From assembly GCA_031769625.1 (NCBI GenBank), contig JAUIMM010000721.1, positions 1,169,001 through 1,233,000 of the forward strand: DNA of 64,000 nucleotides, written 5' to 3'. Positions 21,420 to 34,583 of this stretch are shown piece after piece; within the stretch, counting starts at the first letter, position 1; every line of letters begins with the position of its first letter. Position numbers and translations under genes: made by a program. The notes under the pieces were generated by a model. The model had not been told where the DNA came from. It searched no databases and saw nothing but the letters and a program-made list of their open reading frames with translations. Origin of the DNA: Taudactylus pleione. Its lineage: Eukaryota; Chordata; Amphibia; Anura; Myobatrachidae.

Positions 21420-22260
21420 CCAAAATGGGTGCTGGGTGCAGAGAACCAAATTAATAATTTAGGGGGCCTAGGGCACTTAAGACAAGGGGCCCCTTTAGGA
21501 CCCCAGAAGCTCACCAGGTCTGTACCCCCTTAGGTCTATATGTGTCCCTGTATGTCTCTCTGTATTTATGTGCCCCTCTATGTCTATGCTCATCTATGTC
21601 TGTCCACAATATTGTGTTCCTGTATGTACCATTATGTGTCCCCTCTGTCTGTATGTTTATCAGTCTGCTACTCAATTGCCACCTGTATGCACCTTATTGT
21701 CTCCCCCTCTGTTTGTATGCCCATCAGTGTGCTCATCTGCCTCCTGTAGCCACCTTATTGTACCCTCCTCTGTCTGTATGTTCATCAGTCTGCTCAAATG
21801 CCTCCTGTATGCATCTAATTATGCTTTGCTTCTCCCTCCTCCTTCTGCACATTGAACTCTTGTCCCAGTGGTTTATTTACCTAAGGCCCCCCACTTTATT
21901 CTTTCCTCACTCTCTCTGAGTCCTAGCCAGCTCCTCTGACAGGATATAAGTGATGCATTACCATTGCATCCTACTGCCAGGAGCGGAGTACAACAGTTGC
22001 TGACTGTAAAGACAAGAGAGCCAGGTGCCTCTTCAAAGGACTTCAGGTACCAGACACCTGTAAGTAGTTCCATCCATGGCTTCACACAACCGACCCCCCA
22101 TGGTTCCCTGTTTCAGTCTGGCACTGGTGACTTTGCTTCTCCTCCCCTGTGCATAATGATAAGGGTCTCATGAGGGGATCACTGGGTATTTTTTGGGCTG
22201 GTCTGACCCTTGAACCTGTGCCCAAGGCACTTGCTAGACCCTAGGTATGACAATTATGCA
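21420..22260. mobile_element. Unclassified repeat with degenerate TGTCTGTATG microsatellite
   Basis: GC-rich text (GGGGGCCTAGGGCAC near 21460) resembles hAT MITE termini. It is followed at 21536-21830 by a degenerate tandem array of units such as CTGTATGTTCATCAGTCTGCTC. The cysteine-rich open frames at 21540-21919 in all three phases are products of the array. Ends not defined. Confidence 0.4.
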
Positions 22261-22589
22261 TTTCATATCTTTAATTTTTCAATATAATATATAAAAATTG
22301 CTGGAATCCAGGGGTCAAGCTGAAGTCAAAGCCAATATATTAGCCTGTGAATGGTGGAAAAATTCTAGAGTCAAATCCAGTATGTTAGCCCAAGAAAAGT
22401 GAGAGCAAACTGATTAATACTGCAGATCTGAAACAACAGGAGAAAAAACTGCACAAGAATAACCTTGTGACCGGCACCTGCATAAAAATCTGAAGGCAAG
22501 ATTAATAGCCAATATTCTCTGACTGGAAATCCTGCAATGTGTATGGTAGGACTAAAACCAATAGCCAAGCTACTGTAGGTTGCTTTCCA

Positions 22590-24680
22590 ACTGATTGTAA
22601 CAGTAGCCCCAACCCTAGACTGTGGTTTTTATGGAAAATTTTGATTGAAATCCTCTGTTAAGTTTTCCTCAGGAAGACTCCTGCTAGTGCCAAGACATTT
22701 CTTCTGGCCTATAACATTTCCAGTGGGTGAAGTATGAATATGACTTAGAACTTTATTAGGCTGCATTATTTTTTCAACAACATGTACTTCAGAACCATCA
22801 TTGGTCACTGTCCAAGGGTTAGCAAGACTTTTTATTAAAAAGAAATCTTTGAAGTTAAAAACTTTTTTAAGTAAAAATAGTCTGGATTTAAGTTACAGAT
22901 TATTTTAAAGTCAATAGCTAAACCATATATCTAATTGAAGTGTTCTTCAATTAATATATAAAAAAAAATTGACCTGAATAGCAGAATGAGCCAATGAAAA
23001 ATTAACATCTGTCCAACACTTCTTTAAAATAATAGCCATTTTCTTTACTCCAGTACCTTCAGAAAGCTGATTTTAGAAAAAGAGTGAGATAAAGAAAACT
23101 GTAGATGTTCCTAGAATCATGAGGGGTACCACCCAATAAGTTCCTAACTGTCACTGTAAGTGAGTATAACTTCAAGACAAACAACAACAAAGGATCCCAA
23201 GAGTTTTATGAAGAGCATTATTGAATAGATCCTGGAAGAAAGCAGGAACTATACAACCAAATAGCAACTCCATATATTCATAGTGCCCAGTGTGAGCATT
23301 AAATGTGCTCTTCATTCATCTCCTTTGTGTCTTTTAATAAGTTCCTATGCTCCTCAGAGATACATTTTAGAAAATATATTTTCACCATTTAACTGATTGT
23401 CCTATTCAAAAATGTATGGTAAATGATATTGATTCTTGATTTTAATTATATTGAATCCACAATAGTCTATGCATATTCGAAGACTCCTATCTTTCTTGGA
23501 ATCAAAAATAAACACCTTCTGAAGATTTTATGAAATTTGTTTTTCTGCTACTACCATCTCAGGAGTAGATTAAGAACATTATCTTCATTTAGGAAGGTAA
23601 GATCCTGAAATCAGCTCTTTAGCACAGTCATAAGGCCAATGAGGGGATAAAAGGTCTACAGCTATTTTACAAAACCCATCTAAAACTGATGATGGGCTGT
23701 AGATAAACCTGATGGAGAGGCCAAAGCAAGACTTATCCACTGAAAGAGCAATTTCCCTGACATTTATTACTTCTGTTTCTTATTTTACTAGAAGTCCAAA
23801 GTGTATGTGCTGATCATGTGTGGAAGGAATGAGAAAAGAGGAGTTTGGAACACTATGGGATCAATCAGAGGTGTACTGACAAAGCTACAAAAAAAGCTTC
23901 TAAAACAGACAAGTAGGGCAACACCACCACTTTTCATTTTTAGAAGCTTTAGAAGCTTTAGTAAATCTCCCTCTGAATGAGGGTTTCAAAGGAATGATGG
24001 AAACTTGCAAGGCTTATGCAATTTCAGTATACAAGATATTCCCTTCTGCACCACTGTTCCCAATGTCAAATTATTAGTCCTGGGTAACACATTGTGGGAG
24101 GTTGAAATAATTATTTAAATGCTGCATAAGACTTTTGTGATCTCACTCACATTTACTAAGTCTGAGATTTTTTTGACCAGCAAGGACAAGACTGAGCCAA
24201 ATGACCTTTGCCTCCAGAGTATTTAGAATCACCCATCTTCTCTGATACTTTTCATCAGAAGAACTGCATGGGCATAGGAATTCTTATAGAAATTCAATTA
24301 GAAATTCTTCTCTCTTCTCTCTTTATTTTCTTATCAATCCGGATGGAAAGCTGCATAATGGATTCCAAGGTTTAAAGATAATAATAATGAATCAAGGAAT
24401 CATCAATTTGCTCAATTAGGTTCCAGTCTCTGTTAGCTACTTAAAGCTGTGTCATTCCAAACAGTATTTGATGCTCAACAGCAGAACTCAGTGCAGTATT
24501 CTTCAATAGATCTACTGTATGTCCTTGCCATAGGCCTCTGCAGTGGCAACCATATCTGGGTCATCAAAGAACAGTACAAAAGCATTGAAATAAGCATCTA
24601 GGCTCTGTAAAATAGGACTGTTGGGCTCTAACAGCAAAGGCCAGTGTTAGTGGATCTCATTTTAAATGGGAAATAACTAT
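22590..24680 (-). pseudogene. Ty3/Gypsy retrotransposon (chromovirus type) gag-pol, heavily decayed
   Basis: Read on -, 24240-24650 contains gag-like text: SIEEYCTEF, TVWNDTALSS and SIRIDKKIKREKREE, matching the capsid end of vertebrate Gypsy gag. At 23440-23510 is a reverse-transcriptase N-terminal block read as [14 protein letters not shown] followed by YHLP. Near 22630-22745 is THWKCYRPEEMSW, the core of a chromodomain at the end of integrase. The order gag, RT, chromodomain fits a chromovirus. The coding length is shortened and every piece has stops. LTRs were not defined, though 22300-22590 may be LTR. Confidence 0.75.
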
Positions 24681-26045
24681 AACTGCTCAGATGTCCCCAG
24701 GACTCAAGCAGTAAAAGGAAGTGGGATGAGAGGAAGCAGACTAAAATGATCCAGCATATACTGGGTCCAAGTTACTAGAATATATACTAGAACTATGATT
24801 ACCTTATGAAGAAGCCATTCTTGATGGAGAAACACGTTAAGAATATTACAGATGTGTTACCCTACCTACCAGGTATATTAACCGCTACCAGCTATCTGCA
24901 TTGTACCTACCATCTGAGATGCTGCATATTGTGCAAACCACCAACAATTTCCAGCTCACAGCAAAACATATGTTAACAGTTTTAATCAAGATTTGCATTT
25001 ACAGTTTGTCCATATTGGCCATTACCAACATCACTGTTATAGTATTACACAGTATGAACCTTTATCAGAATTGTACACTAGTCCATCTGCTTGCGGATCT
25101 CATGCATTTTAAGTGTGTCGCATATATGCATTCATCATATGTATCATTTTAATGTATCAATTGTATCAATTATATATTGACAAATATAAGCACAGTACTT
25201 AAATCTGCTTAATGGAGATTACCATGAATATATCTTTGCAGATTTTTATACATGCTATTTGGTGAGGTGCCATCTGTCTTGCAGGGATTATGTATCCTAT
25301 TAGATCCTCATAGATTCTGTGCATGCTTTCAAATGTCAATGTCCATGCGCTAATTTGTTAATTGGTCTGACTCTATCAGAGTCTATAGGTTAGCACATAC
25401 ATGTCCACATAATATAGATAGCAACACCTATAGAGTGTGCAGACAGTGCAACAGTGAATGCCAACACACTTTTCGCTTGTCTACTTTTTTGAGGCTATCA
25501 AGCCAGAGCCTGGAAACGCCCTGGACTTTGGTTTTATCCCTCGGGCAAACAAAATGGTGTTGTACAGTCACATGGATGCAACCATGAGCCAATCAGACAG
25601 CAGAGATCACAGCAAGTATTAGAACATTCAGCACTTACTCCTTTGATCTAGTGAGAAAGGCATGTCATCCATTGTAACTTCCTATGAGAATACCAAAGTA
25701 GTGTAATTGTCACACAGCTATTTCTTAGTTGTACATAATCACAATTTATCTACTACAACTGGCCAACTAGTTGGTTTTCAGCTTTGTTAGGATATTTGTC
25801 ATCATAATAAAGTATTACATATGTGACTTTTTATTACATACTATGAAACAGACTTAAATGTATGCCCGGCTAAACTAGTTTAACTAGGGATAGAGTATAA
25901 TATTGTGTAAGTAGATGCATACATAAGTATATATTTCAAATATATTAGAGCTTAAATGTGATGTATGTATATAAAACTACATATATTAAAAGGGATAAAG
26001 ACTAATCTTATAATCAGTGAATACATTATTAATATATACGTGACA
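24681..26045. other. No gene recognised
   Basis: AT-rich sequence upstream of the Gypsy gag remnant; it may include the untranslated leader and LTR of that element. The open frame 24901-25152 (83 codons) has no recognisable motif. Confidence 0.4.
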
Positions 26046-26046
26046 T

Positions 26047-26514
26047 AGGGCCATATTCAATTTGAGGCGAAAACACCATTTTCGCCTGTTTCAATTTTCC
26101 CCGTATTCAATTTCAAAGACTTTTCACTGGTGCGAAAAGTCTTTGTTAAAAAACGGGGATAAGTTTTCACCATGTAATATATTGCAAAAAAAGTGCAGAA
26201 TTGGGGTCTTCACAGGCATATTTATGCACCTGCCGTGGCTATTTAAAAACCCATATTCCCTTCAGCAGGCAAAAACGGAGTACCCATAGTGATCCCCCAT
26301 GTCTGGAAATTTTTAAGGGCGTGCCAGGAACATTTCTTGAAAATTCCCTGGATTTTCCGATACTTACCTTTCCGCCGGGTCCTGTTTTCGCTGGATCCTA
26401 ATTGAATACAAGGATAAAGCAAGCACACACCCAATACTTTATCCCTGAAAAACCTGCGATGATGGTGAAAAGTCCGACCTCTGACTTTGCATCATCAAAA
26501 TGAATATGGCCCTT
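26047..26514. mobile_element. MITE with AGGGCCATATTCA termini and an internal perfect hairpin
   Basis: The left end AGGGCCATATTCAATTTGA matches the complement of the right end, AGGGCCATATTCATTTTGA. A perfect 11-bp hairpin AAAGACTTTTC/GAAAAGTCTTT with an 8-nt loop lies at 26115-26144. Length is 468 bp. The superfamily is unclear; termini and short flanks would suit PIF/Harbinger or similar. Open frames inside (26062-26401) are not conserved genes. Confidence 0.7.
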
Positions 26515-26962
26515 AGTGTAAAGTGGCAATAATATCATTGTGAAAATATCTGATAAGGTGATGAACTAATGTGAAAACTAGGGATTTGAATGTACATAAG
26601 TGAAAACATTTTTATAATACGTATAGTTTATCTGTCTGATGACAAAAATCTTGTATACATTGTAATATATGTGAATAGTTAGAGAATGTGTATATATTAT
26701 ATGGATAATATATTCAATTGTTGATAAAAATTGTGTGTTTATTATTCATTTTAGTAAATTATTAGGGATTGTTACTAAATATAATGGATAGAAGTATAAA
26801 ATGTGTAATGTATAAAAAACACATTGTGTTTTTACTCAGTGTTATAAAAAGTTAAAATGTGTTACATCATATATAGTGACAAGGAAATTCTGAAATGGAT
26901 GTATGCAATTAGAGTGAAAATGTATATGATGTAATATCAACAGAGTCTGAAATTAAATAAAA

Positions 26963-26989
26963 ATATATATATATATATATATATATATA
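26963..26989. repeat. (AT)n microsatellite
   Basis: About 13 AT units just left of the retroviral LTR. Confidence 0.9.
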
Positions 26990-27029
26990 CAGCAGCAGTG
27001 CGGCATTCAGCAAATAAATAGTTATAGCT

Positions 27030-28048
27030 TGATAATGCAATGTGTTATAGATTTATTTATAAACCTTACTTGTTATAAGAAGAAATTAAATAATTCACAC
27101 CAATACAGATTTTAAAATAAATGACAATGCTTTTACTTAAAGACAGCGTAATTATACATGTATTTTGCCAGTGCAGAGTTACAACAAAACACTTAGGGTG
27201 TATTAGCAGGGAATATTTGTGAAATAAATTTGTGACACCAAGTCCAGCATCAGTCAGCTAATCTCATACATACGTATGGAAATAGTACCCTGCAGACCCT
27301 CATTGTGTGCTTTCTCCTCCTCCCTCCGAGTGTTCCCCGACTGCTCCCCCCTCCCTCTCTCTCTGGGGAGTTTTTATACTTAAACCTGGCTGTACCTCCA
27401 ATTAACCCAATGGGGAATATTAATTTATTTATATTCATACTTGCTAGACCTTAATGGTTATGTGTCTCTTAACCAAAATATTGACACTATTCGGTGTTAT
27501 CTTTCTGTTCTCATGTCATAATTGCTCATCTAGACTTCACCACTGAATATTGCAGACAAAGGCAATCTAAGTTAGATCATTTGTTTATAATTACTGAGAC
27601 TTGCTGTCCGCTAGTCTGCTCACGCTAAAACTGACACACTTTAAACCCATGACTCTTAATGCTAGATCAAAATGGCTACCACCGATCTAACCTATACATA
27701 TCTCCGCAGTTAATCACACCTGCATAGAAAAAAACACTAATCCATATATACTTTTTAATACATCATATAACATACCTTTAACTAGAATATTAAACAAAAT
27801 GGCTGCTATCTCAGACACGCACTTATTTACTTTAGACAGGTAAGGGAAGGCCTTATCCCTTCTAGGCCTGAGGCCATTCGACAAATGCAGTTTTCGGCAA
27901 CTCACACAACTAATTCTAGTACTGAATATAATCTCAAACATTTCTAAACACTCTTAATTGTAATTAAAGTAATAGTGAAATACACAAGCATGCATATATT
28001 CATGAATTGCTGAAGAAACATGTACATCCATATAATTCTGTGTTATCA
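27030..28048 (-). repeat. 3' LTR of the endogenous retrovirus
   Basis: Matches the right LTR along its length, with scattered substitutions and small indels. A TATA-like box (complement of TTTTTATAC, 27371-27379) and an AATAAA-like signal on - near 27052 are visible. The last open envelope frame runs about 95 bp into this LTR. Confidence 0.92.
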
Positions 28049-28099
28049 GTCCATCCTCTGAATATTCTGAATATAATTCTGAAGAAAGTTCATATCTCT

Positions 28100-29900
28100 C
28101 ATAAACTGCATCGTTTGACTTCTTCTTAATACATTGGAAAATCTTCTTGAAGCACTTCTCTAATATATAGAAAATCAACAACATTATCATGACAAAAAAT
28201 ATTAACCTTCCCAATATGTGCATCATATTGCTTAACCAATTTACAACCCATGTGAACCAGGTACTGGGGTTCAACTAGGTAAACCAACTGTAGGAAATCA
28301 CACCATCACATTTATTTGTTCAGTAAACTCATTTTTATTATATCTTCCAATTAATTTAATTCAACCTTTCTTTTATTATTTCTTCAGTATCAGAAGAATT
28401 TGTGATGTATGTATGACACTTTAACTCATATATTGTTTGTAATGTGACACAATATCCTGAAGTTGCAGCTGTGAGATAGTGTGTGCTGCATTTAATTCAG
28501 TATTTTGTTGCTTGAAACTCTCTTACCACAATGTCTGTGATATTGTTTATTAATTCTCTTAATTCCTGTATCATTCTTTGATTTATAGTTATTCTCCATA
28601 TATCAAATGTTATTATGTTACCAAATCCCAAACCAACCTTATAATTTTGGGACAGTGTAAAGAGGTGTTTGTACTTTTTCATATGCCATTTGTATCTTTA
28701 TTTACTGTTCTTACACAGTAATTATTTCATATGTTTCTTTTAGACTTTTATGTTGTATTACCACAGTATCGGGTAGTATTATTGTTATATAACCCATTCC
28801 AAAAGAATTGACCCTTAATCATTTATAAGCTCTATGTCCATATTTGAACATAGAGCCCCCCTGTGGTAGTGTCATGGTTTATTAAATAATGTGTCAGAAA
28901 AGCATTATAAGGAACATTACAACGGGCACTCTTTTCATCCACACTTTCTTGTTGCTTGTCACATTCTGCAATACGATGACTGCATGTTTTATTATACCCC
29001 TACATTTCTTCTGTCATTACATAGTTTATTACTGTACTCACGCATTCTTCATTATTAGATTTTGTGTATTTAATAATTTCTAAAAGAACCCCAAACAAGT
29101 TTAATTTCCTCTTTGCAAAATTGTGTTACAAATACTGGTTCCCAAATAAGAACCTTCAGCTTTGTACCATTTTGTTAATACACATGATGTTGTCCTGATC
29201 ATACCTTGGATACCTTGTTAATTCCTGTGACATTATAAGGTTCAAGTGTGTGAGTTCCACCTAGTGAGTAAAAGGTTGTTTGATTTGAGTGCAATGAAAC
29301 AAACATTAGCACAACATTCCCTGAATGACATACCCAACAATCAGCTATATTGTTCTTCCTATAAGCTCATTATAAGTGTCCAGGGAAGAAGTGTCAGTGT
29401 GTATAGAGGTGCTGTCTTTGCATCATTGTATATACCTCTTTTATGGATTTAAACCACAGTATTCACAAATACACCTTGGAATTGTGAGGCAAACCTTCCA
29501 CACTTTTTCCTCACTGTAATGACTCTTCATTTCCGATATTTCACTAGATGTATCTTATACCTAGTACCAGTATGAGTCATTATTTACCTGTATTTTGTTA
29601 CTTTTATATATATATATATATATTTTAAACCTTCTAATTATTTTTATATATGGGTTATTAATAATTTTTCATCTTGGTCTTTTGACCATCCTCTGATCCG
29701 TACCTATACCTGGGAGTATCAATGGTAAAATGAGTGTGTGCATCTTTTATAGCTCTTAATGTGATTAATACCCAATTCCTTACAATCATGGGTTTCAAAA
29801 TAAGAGTGGAGTCTACCAATATGACCCTGGCAGTACCCCTACGATAACTCTCCACACTGTCCTCATCAGCCACTACTCCTTGACAGCTCTTATTCATTGG
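28100..29900 (-). pseudogene. Retroviral envelope gene, broken
   Basis: On -, the open frame 28274-27954 starts with a tryptophan-rich membrane-proximal stretch (STWFTWVVNWLSNM), then one strong membrane span (LIFFVMIMLLIFYIL), a basic stop-transfer segment and an acidic tail with tyrosines. Upstream, 28682-28497 reads a helical region (MIQELRELINNITDIV) consistent with the ectodomain coil of the transmembrane subunit. About 28380-28450 has paired cysteines around CHTYITNSSD. Surface-subunit text upstream (to about 29900) is poorly recognisable. Stops separate the parts. In the family Env mediates membrane fusion; this copy is dead. Confidence 0.65.
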
Positions 29901-29943
29901 AAAAAAATAAAAATTAAAAATGCAAAAAAAATAACTGCTTCAA

Positions 29944-30770
29944 TCAATGGATACACAGAGACTTGATCACCAATAGCCATCTTTCCTTTCCTTTGTCCAC
30001 AATCTGCAGAACACTACTAATAATGTACCAGATTCTGTGGACCTTATCTTGGTCTGAACTGTGGCTCTGATCAGGCCCATTATCAAATAGGTTTATTAGA
30101 TTTAAATAACAGACAATGTCTTTATCTGTGTCTTCTCTGGCTTTAACTGACCTCACCGCTGGGTCAAAAACCTTCTTGCAGTGAGATGCGTGAATCCAAT
30201 TGTCCTTTTCAGCCACATAGAGGTTGTTAGCAGAACCTGAAACGGGCCTTGCCATCGATCTATGAGACAACCAGAACATAAGAAATTTCTCACCATTACA
30301 TAGTCTCTAGGCTGGACTCCATGACAAGGTCAATCTGGGAGTCTCTTCATAAGCTTTCCTTGCTTTTCTTGTAACGTCTTCAGATGCTGTGATAATTGTA
30401 TAACATAGTCCGTAGTTAAATCATATAACAGTGACAAGTCTGTTGCTGGACTTAGAATAAGGATAGGCAGTTTTCCGAAAAGTAGCTCATAAGTTGCTGC
30501 TTTGGAGTGGTGTGAATGCTATACAAAACCAGAGGTAAAGCCCCCAGATAACTCATGGCAGTTCCCACACCCACCTTAGCTAACTTTGTACTTAATGTTA
30601 TCATTTACACATTTAATTTTGCTTGAAATACCTTCCCTGTAAAATGTGTACCTCTGTCACCTTCAACAACACATGGGATACTATATCTGGACACAAATTC
30701 CTGCACTGCGAATGATACTGCACATGATGTTTCTGTGACAATATCCGGGTCACTTCATCAGGGAACTGAA
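29944..30770 (-). pseudogene. Retroviral integrase, core and C-terminal domain, broken
   Basis: The catalytic core reads on - near 30640-30700 with a block like GDRGTHFTGKVF (the second catalytic Asp in the D-R-G-T-H-F motif). Near 30500-30540 is LPLVLYSIHTTP, a typical downstream segment. The open frame 30279-29944 then starts near the C-terminal SH3-like domain, with DNWIHASHCKKV, almost diagnostic for gamma/epsilon-type retroviral integrases. In the family the enzyme joins viral DNA to the host chromosome. Frames change between core and C-terminus. Confidence 0.8.
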
Positions 30771-33535
30771 GTACTCACAAACAATAAATGGTTAGTGAAA
30801 TGCAAGGTATCCAGGACACATTGAACCTGCTAATGATAAGGAGATTAGTTGCAGGAAGGACTCAGACATCAGTTATAATCATCAATTGAATCAGCTGAAT
30901 CAGATGTAACAGTTCACATCGGGGTAATGATCATAAACAAATTGTTGATTCAAAATAAACAGGCATAGCTATAACAGTAAGCTTAGACATTAAATCAGCT
31001 TCATCAGAGACCACAGTCTCTAAAGTACAAATCTTGGTATTGTTGAATAGGAAAAGCAAGCATAAATATAGCAGTAAACTTAGGCATTGTCATCATTAGA
31101 GACAGCAGTCTCTGAGGTATAAATCTTGAATAAAACAGAATAAAGAGACAAAATGGGGAGATGAAAGGTAATGGGTTTTGGGGAAGGAGGGCAGGGGGAG
31201 GAAGAAGGAGGAGAGGGCTGTGAAGGCAGGGGGTGCCGTAGGCTGACTGCCATACCACACTGTAGGTGTCATTGTGTAGCTTCTTATTGCTACACTGTAA
31301 AAAATGACAATTGTTTGATGAAATAAATTTGGCCAAAATGGATAAAATAATTGTCGCTTTAAAAGCTTCTTAAACAAACAGATTAAATGTGCCAGACATT
31401 GGTAAAGGTTCTGGTGACCATTTAAAGACAATATTTACACTCTCATCATCATACAAGTCTTTCATAATTGCATACATACTTGTCATTCCTAATCACATAT
31501 GCATTTTTTTTATTTTCTTTGATCCTGCATTGTGCTAATTTCATTCCCCATCCTCTGCTTCCAAGCTCTAAACATTTTTTTTCTCCTGCTGCATAAATAA
31601 AACTAATTTTTGTTTTGTTTAGCTAATCTCTTGACCTTGAAATGGGAACACTTTTTCTTTCATCTCCTCAAATAAGCTTTACACCTGCAATGAGAAACCT
31701 TAGTTCTTTCTTAAGTATAAACATGTTAGTGGGATTCCATACAAATTGTGGTAAACTAGTCTGGAGCCATTAACCATTTCACCAAACCAATTCCTTCCCA
31801 CCTTCACTCAAACAATCATTACCATCCAGGTGCTTCACGTGCCATTCCCTGTACTCTGTAACATATTGCAGGCTACAATCAACCTCTGCACCTTCAAATC
31901 ACTTGCTCATACCCTCCATATCTCTTACAGGAACTCTCTTCAATCCCATGGAAGTACTTAGACAATGCTGCCTTTTAAAAAACAAATGAGATTAACTCTT
32001 TTTTCTCTTTTTCAAAGATTGTGACATGTCTGTTAAAATAAACCCCTAAAAAACTACCCTAATTGTGTTACCTGTCTTTTCATTAACAGGTCAAACACCT
32101 CATTCTGACCTCGTTAACAGATTTAGTACTTCAGTTACCTTGGGCCCCTGTCTTTGTTATCAGGTTTTAGCACATTTCATGTACAATCTGCCCTGTTATC
32201 AGATTTGTACCTATACTGTGCATATCTACCCTTCATTATCAGATTTAGCACTTTCACATTAATATTATCTGGTTATCAGATATCTGCAGATTGATTTTAC
32301 ATGATCTAGCCATGTGGACTTCTCTTATTTGGCTATAATATTACCCCTACAACTTCCACATAAACATATTCACATCTCTCTACACACATGTTTCAGAAAA
32401 GACAATAAAGAAAATCCAAAACAACACTTATGTCACTAATGCCTATTACCTCAAACATGTATCTGACACATAACAAATCTTAAACAATATTTCAAATTCA
32501 GGAAAAAACACCTCAAGTTTTCAATATATCATATCACATCAGCAGAAACTGATCTATATTAATCAAGCTGTCTGCTAAATCTAACACAGCAAAATACAAA
32601 CAACTAAAACACATCTACTTTGACCATCCATTCTGGGGTTTCCACCAAAGGAAAGGAAGAGGAAAGAGGATAGATGAGAAAGTATGTTATTTTGATGGAT
32701 CACTCACATTTGTCACATACACTGCTATCTACAGCTTTATAGTGTGTGTTTTTTTCACTGGTGACAGAGGACCTATTCTAATCCTAACTCTGGGCGGCAA
32801 CCGTGAGCAATACCCAGGTAGGATTCTTGCCAAATTCTGCTGTCATAAAGATCAGCCAATTACCCAAATATACGCCACTCAACCAAACATACGCCACTTT
32901 CTCATACAAAACGGAGGGAAAAAAATAAAAACTGGTTTGCACAATTTTTTTTTCATCTCAGGGTGAGCAGAAAAATAAATAGAAGATATCAATGCAATTA
33001 CTTGATACTTACATGTTCAAGACATTTTATTCTCAAGAAATTATTATAGCATAACAGTCTATCCAATCCAGTAATAATTTCAGAAATCCCGTACCAATAA
33101 AAAGAATAATGCAAAGATAATCACTCAATTTGCAAATTTAAAGACCATCAATATCTTTCACCTAACATATTTCAGTGGAAAGAAAGAAAAAAAATACAAA
33201 GTATATACCATTAACACTTCTTATCTAACTCAGCACACTGCCCAGACTGTGACGGAGGGGAGAATCTTCTGCTCCCAGCACCATTTTCTAACCTGCTGAA
33301 AAACTACACTTATTATCATACTATTAAAATAACGGGGAAAAAACTTCCAACAAAAATAAATAAATCCAAAACACTCATTTAATACAGCACAGTTAACTTA
33401 CCACTAAATCAGAGACCAATGGAGTAAGGGGAAGAAAAAAAACAATACAGCACGTTTAATAAATTTATGAGTAAAACAACTGCCCGTGCAGACTCTTTCT
33501 CCCTCCCACACTCACCAACCCACAACAGGCATCAA
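30771..33535 (-). other. Reduced gag-pol region of the retrovirus, little recognisable
   Basis: Only 2.8 kb separates integrase from the primer site. A proline-rich open frame (31336-31004 on -) might be a gag relic, but no capsid, zinc knuckle, protease or RT motif was identified. A block around AGACNRCAGTCTCTNAGGTA occurs twice, near 31008 and 31100, as a local direct duplication. Internal deletion is the simplest explanation. Confidence 0.4.
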
Positions 33536-33539
33536 CTGG

Positions 33540-33563
33540 TGTATCTCGCTGCTGGGCTCCATA
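33540..33563 (-). promoter_or_regulatory. Primer binding site, probably tRNA-Thr
   Basis: Read on -, just after the 5' LTR comes ATTA then TGGAGCCCAGCAGCGAGAT. The TGG start and the order match the complement of the 3' end of vertebrate tRNA-Thr(UGU), TGGAGGCCCCAGCGAGAT, with small indels. This fixes the orientation of the element. Confidence 0.6.
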
Positions 33564-33565
33564 AT

Positions 33566-34583
33566 TGATAATGCAATGTGTTCTACATTTATTTATAAAC
33601 CTTACTTGTTATAAGAAGAAATTAAATAATTCACACCAATACAGATTCCAAAATAAATCACAATGCTTTTACTTAAAGACAGCGTAATTATACATGTATT
33701 TTGCCAGTGTAGAGTTACAACAAAACACTTAGGTTATATTAGCAGGGAATATTTGTGAAATAAATTTGTGACACCAAGTCCAGCATCAGTCAGCTAATCT
33801 CATACATACGTATGGCAATAGCACCATGCAGACCCTCATTGTGTGATCTCTACACCTCCCTCCGAGTGTTCCCCAACTGCTCCCCCCTCCCTTTCTCTCT
33901 GGGGAGTTTATATACTTAATCCTGGTTCTACCTCCAATTTAGACAATGGGGAATATTAATTTATTTAATATTTGTACATGCTAGACCTTAATGGTTATGT
34001 GTCTCTTAACCAAAATATTGACACTATTCGGTGTTATCTTTCTGTTCTCATGTCATAATTGCTCATCTAGACTTCACCTCTTACTATTGCAGACAAAGAC
34101 TATCTCAGTTAGATCATTTGTTTATAATTACTGAGACTTGCTGTCCGCTAGTCTGCTCATGCTAAAACTGACACACTTTAAACCCATGACTCTTTCTGCT
34201 AGAAAAAAATAGCTACCACAGTTCTAACCTATACATATCTCTGCAGTTAATCACACCTGCATAGAAATAAACACTAAACCTATATACTTTTTAATACATC
34301 ATATAACATACCTTTAACTAGAATATTAAACAAAATGGCTGCTGTCTTAGACACGCACTTATTTACTTTAGACAGGTTAGGCAAGGCCTTATCCCTTCTA
34401 GGCCTGAGGCCATTCGACAAATGTGGCCTTCTGCACCTCACACAACTCTACTGATACTGAATATAATCTCAAACATTTATATACACTCTTAATTGTAATA
34501 AAAGTAATAGTGAAATACCCAAGCATGCATATATTCGTGAATTGCTAAAGAAACATGTACATCCATATAATTCTGTGTTATCA
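33566..34583 (-). repeat. 5' LTR of the endogenous retrovirus
   Basis: Partner of 27030-28048. A TATA-like box on - (complement of TTTATATAC) lies at 33907-33915, followed downstream by the CT/GA-rich start region. Confidence 0.92.
33907..33915 (-). promoter_or_regulatory. TATA-like box of the 5' LTR
   Basis: GTATATAAA on -, directly upstream of CTCCCCAGAGAG. The same place in the other LTR reads GTATAAAAA, so the box is conserved between the two copies. Confidence 0.55.

Larger units (their letters stand above)
27030..34583 (-). mobile_element. Endogenous retrovirus with two LTRs and AGCT target duplication
   Basis: Two direct repeats of about 1019 bp (27030-28048 and 33566-34583) both start TGATAATGC and end TTATCA, the TG...CA rule with a 6-bp inverted end. 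The flanks are AGCT at 27026-27029 and AGCT at 34584-34587, a 4-bp target duplication. Inside, integrase and envelope remnants read on -, so the 5' LTR is the right one. Total length is 7554 bp. The space between primer site and integrase is about 2.8 kb, too short for gag, protease and a complete reverse transcriptase, so the body is deleted. Which retroviral genus is unclear; a gamma/epsilon-like or unclassified amphibian lineage is likely. Confidence 0.9.

Noticed and set aside
21540..21919. Cys/Ser/Leu-rich open frames that look like small secreted proteins
   Set aside because: All three + phases are open across a degenerate TGTCTGTATG array, so the frames are a composition effect.
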